A stretch of DNA of 6,679 bases from Candidatus Sigynarchaeota archaeon. Its GTDB lineage: Archaea > Asgardarchaeota > Lokiarchaeia > Sigynarchaeales > Sigynarchaeaceae. A program made the translations under genes and the position numbers. Below the pieces are notes generated by a model. The model worked only from the letters and a program-made list of their open reading frames with translations, did not search any database and was not told the DNA's origin. This document shows positions 5,519 through 6,679 of the stretch, in pieces. The stretch spans positions 1 through 6,679 of the forward strand of contig JAUQYW010000453.1 in the NCBI GenBank assembly GCA_030587525.1, in the 5' to 3' direction. Numbering within the stretch: the stretch's first letter is position 1; each line of letters opens with the position of its first letter.

Positions 5519-5526
5519 ATAAAAAG
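5519..5526 (-). promoter_or_regulatory. TATA-like box of the 208-residue gene
   Basis: Minus-strand CTTTTTATG is centred about 27 bases from ATG 5495, the usual archaeal distance to a transcription start. It overlaps the T run of the upstream DUF89 gene's terminator. Confidence 0.45.
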
Positions 5527-5566
5527 CGCGTCTATTAACGGCTTGACATGGCCTCAAGGAACGCGC
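5521..5566 (-). terminator. Terminator after the DUF89 gene
   Basis: On the minus strand GCGCGT (5566-5561) pairs with ACGCGC (5531-5526) and is followed directly by TTTTT (5525-5521). A smaller internal GGC...GCC pair can form in the 29-base loop. It begins 8 bases after the stop codon region of the DUF89 gene. Confidence 0.55.
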
Positions 5567-5573
5567 CGTCGTT

Positions 5574-6437
5574 TCACAACCGTTTCCAATGTGCAAGGAT
5601 GGATGAGCCCATCGGGACGTGAAAATAATCCTCCATGATGTTACATTTGGCCTTGAGCATGAAAAAGATATTTTCGCTTTTTGGCCGTTCCGACAAGGCT
5701 TCGAAATTACCTTGACCTTTCGCGATGATGACATCGGCCGTGCTATACACGCGCTTGAACTCCGGCGATGCCTCATCAAGGATAATGCCCGGCGATTGAG
5801 TACCTTCGATAACCTTGACTAACTTGTCGATGCTTGCAAGGCTTGCATCCTCCAGCGTGGCATCATTGATGATGGGACCGGCACGGACGGAATAGATTAC
5901 TTCCGTGTCGAACTGCCGGAGAATCTCCTCGATGAGGACCTTGTCGAAGATTAATTCGCCGGCGTTGTCGGCGATGTACAAGATTGATTTCGCTCGTTTC
6001 AGCGCGCCATGCAAAGCATTGAAGTGGTCGATCGCGAGGTGCAGGTCATCGATCTCCTTTTCAAGATCGTATTCAATGTTCGTTCCGAAATCGATGAGGT
6101 TGCCCACGATGGCGATGCTCACGGCGGTCTTCAACGGGTCGCTGCTTGCCCGCACCTTCTCGACTAGCGACGGGTACATTTTCGCGGCGATTTCATTCGA
6201 TCTCCATTTAATTTCCTTGAAGATATCGGGATCATGGAAAAATTCACCTATTGCCTTATACACGCGCTGACCAGTCCTCGATGGCACGGCGTCCATGATG
6301 GCATCGTCCTTCAATATATCCATGACCCGGTTAAGCAATGCCTTTGTATCTTTTCTTGAAGTGCCTTTATCCTTGATATTAATAACGCGAATGGTCTGGT
6401 TCAACAAGCACGGGATGCAATTGGCGTGGAATTTCAT
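5574..6437 (-). CDS. DUF89/ARMT1-like metal-dependent protein (putative damage-control phosphatase)
   Basis: The product has 287 residues, the usual length for the archaeal DUF89 subfamily. The N-terminus carries the subfamily's CxxC (C7, C10 in MKFHANCIPC). Other family landmarks are all present: VGNLIDFG (111-118), YIADNAGELIFDK (154-166), VRAGPIINDAT (184-194), STADVIIAKGQGNFE (232-246) and LKAKCNIMEDYFHVPMGSSI near the end. From what is known of the family, D157, N158 and a later Asp (D192 or D235) bind the catalytic divalent metal. Proteins of this family hydrolyse damaged or overflow phosphometabolites such as sugar phosphates; the exact substrate here cannot be told. It is cytoplasmic. 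Transcription probably starts from the TATA at 6491-6500, with a leader of about 30 bases and no Shine-Dalgarno sequence on this strand. It is divergent from the Fe-S protein gene. Confidence 0.92.
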   Translation of the reverse strand: MKFHANCIPCLLNQTIRVINIKDKGTSRKDTKALLNRVMDILKDDAIMDAVPSRTGQRVYKAIGEFFHDPDIFKEIKWRSNEIAAKMYPSLVEKVRASSDPLKTAVSIAIVGNLIDFGTNIEYDLEKEIDDLHLAIDHFNALHGALKRAKSILYIADNAGELIFDKVLIEEILRQFDTEVIYSVRAGPIINDATLEDASLASIDKLVKVIEGTQSPGIILDEASPEFKRVYSTADVIIAKGQGNFEALSERPKSENIFFMLKAKCNIMEDYFHVPMGSSILAHWKRL

Positions 6438-6460
6438 ACAACGTATGCCTTATCGATGTT

Positions 6461-6497
6461 AAGGGGAGGTTTAATGATGAAGAGACACGTATTATAA
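6461..6497 (+). promoter_or_regulatory. Strong Shine-Dalgarno and seven-codon micro-ORF before the Fe-S gene
   Basis: AAGGGGAGGTTTA at 6461-6473 is a good ribosome site immediately before ATG ATG at 6474 and 6477. The ORF reads MMKRHVL and stops at TAA 6495-6497. It is not in frame with ATG 6526 and overlaps the TATA element, so it would only be translated from a transcript starting further upstream. Leader peptide, remnant of a gene start, or chance are all possible. Confidence 0.35.
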
Positions 6498-6500
6498 GCT
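6490..6500. promoter_or_regulatory. Near-symmetric TATA element between divergent genes
   Basis: TATTATAAGCT reads as TATTATAAG on the plus strand and AGCTTATAATA on the minus strand. It is about 32 bases before the Fe-S start (6526), suggesting a nearly leaderless mRNA there, and about 58 bases before the DUF89 start (6437). It may serve both genes. Confidence 0.5.
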
Positions 6501-6525
6501 ATCCCGCCAATTAGTATTGATAACT

Positions 6526-6679
6526 ATGAGCACGACGAAGCTGGAACCCGTCAAGAAATACTTTTACATCTGCGCGCGGTGCAATTCCTGCAAATTCATT
6601 TACAAGAATGGCAGTCCCGAAACATATATGGAAAGTTGCCCCGCCGGTTCGTATTTCTGGTTCGAACCTTACTGGGCCA
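6526..6679 (+). CDS. HdrD-like Fe-S protein, N-terminal fragment
   Basis: Fifty-one residues are visible before the window edge. C16, C19 and C22 (ICARCNSCKF) and C38 followed by Pro (ESCPAG) form a CxxCxxC...CP pattern typical of a [4Fe-4S] ferredoxin-type site. The following aromatic stretch (YFWFEPYW) fits the N-terminus of heterodisulfide-reductase-D-like or related (Fe-S)-binding oxidoreductases in archaea. Such proteins carry electrons between a flavoprotein or other donor and a disulfide or quinone-type acceptor. The partner and substrate cannot be judged from this fragment. The start is supported by the TATA at 6490-6498. It is cytoplasmic as far as seen. Confidence 0.75.
   Translation, partial: MSTTKLEPVKKYFYICARCNSCKFIYKNGSPETYMESCPAGSYFWFEPYWA

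Noticed and set aside
5905..6270. Plus-strand ORF of 121 codons
   Set aside because: Antisense shadow of the DUF89 gene, whose family motifs are unambiguous.

Overview
The window looks archaeal, at roughly 48% GC by eye. Promoters are TATA boxes sitting about 27-30 bases upstream of start codons, several genes appear leaderless, and the protein families fit (CARDB-like surface repeats, a DUF89/ARMT1-like protein, an HdrD-type Fe-S protein, a winged-helix protein). An Asgard-type lineage would be compatible with this, but nothing here proves it.

Layout. Positions 1-1795 (minus strand) hold the N-terminal 598 residues of a secreted or membrane-anchored surface protein built of Ig/CARDB-like repeats of about 117-124 residues; its C-terminus lies outside the window. 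Its promoter is at about 1882-1900. From about 1901 to 2956 there is no intact gene I can defend. This stretch instead holds what looks like gene debris: a reading frame interrupted by two TAA codons (2249-2818), and a fragment carrying an RCFTCG motif like the start of RNA polymerase subunit Rpb10/RpoN (2827-2967). Next come a 307-residue plus-strand protein (N-terminal Cys cluster, long Glu-rich linker, C-terminal winged helix; 2960-3883), a T-rich terminator, a second debris zone with a micro-ORF (about 3921-4131), and a 206-residue multi-pass membrane protein (4181-4801). Two minus-strand genes follow: an unrecognised 208-residue protein (4869-5495) and a DUF89/ARMT1-like protein (5574-6437). 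The DUF89 gene is divergent from the start of an HdrD-like Fe-S protein (6526 to the edge), with a near-symmetric TATA element between them.

How the parts relate. I see no single pathway. The most interesting structure is a set of diverged short repeats at gene 3' ends. The last ten codons of the interrupted gene (2786-2825) recur at 4820-4859. The last eight codons of the 208-residue gene (4869-4892) recur as an orphan tail at 3926-3952. At 4820-4895 the two tails lie side by side, facing each other. This suggests an ancestral convergent gene pair that was duplicated and broken up, or an element inserted at gene ends, with the winged-helix and membrane-protein genes lying between the repeats.
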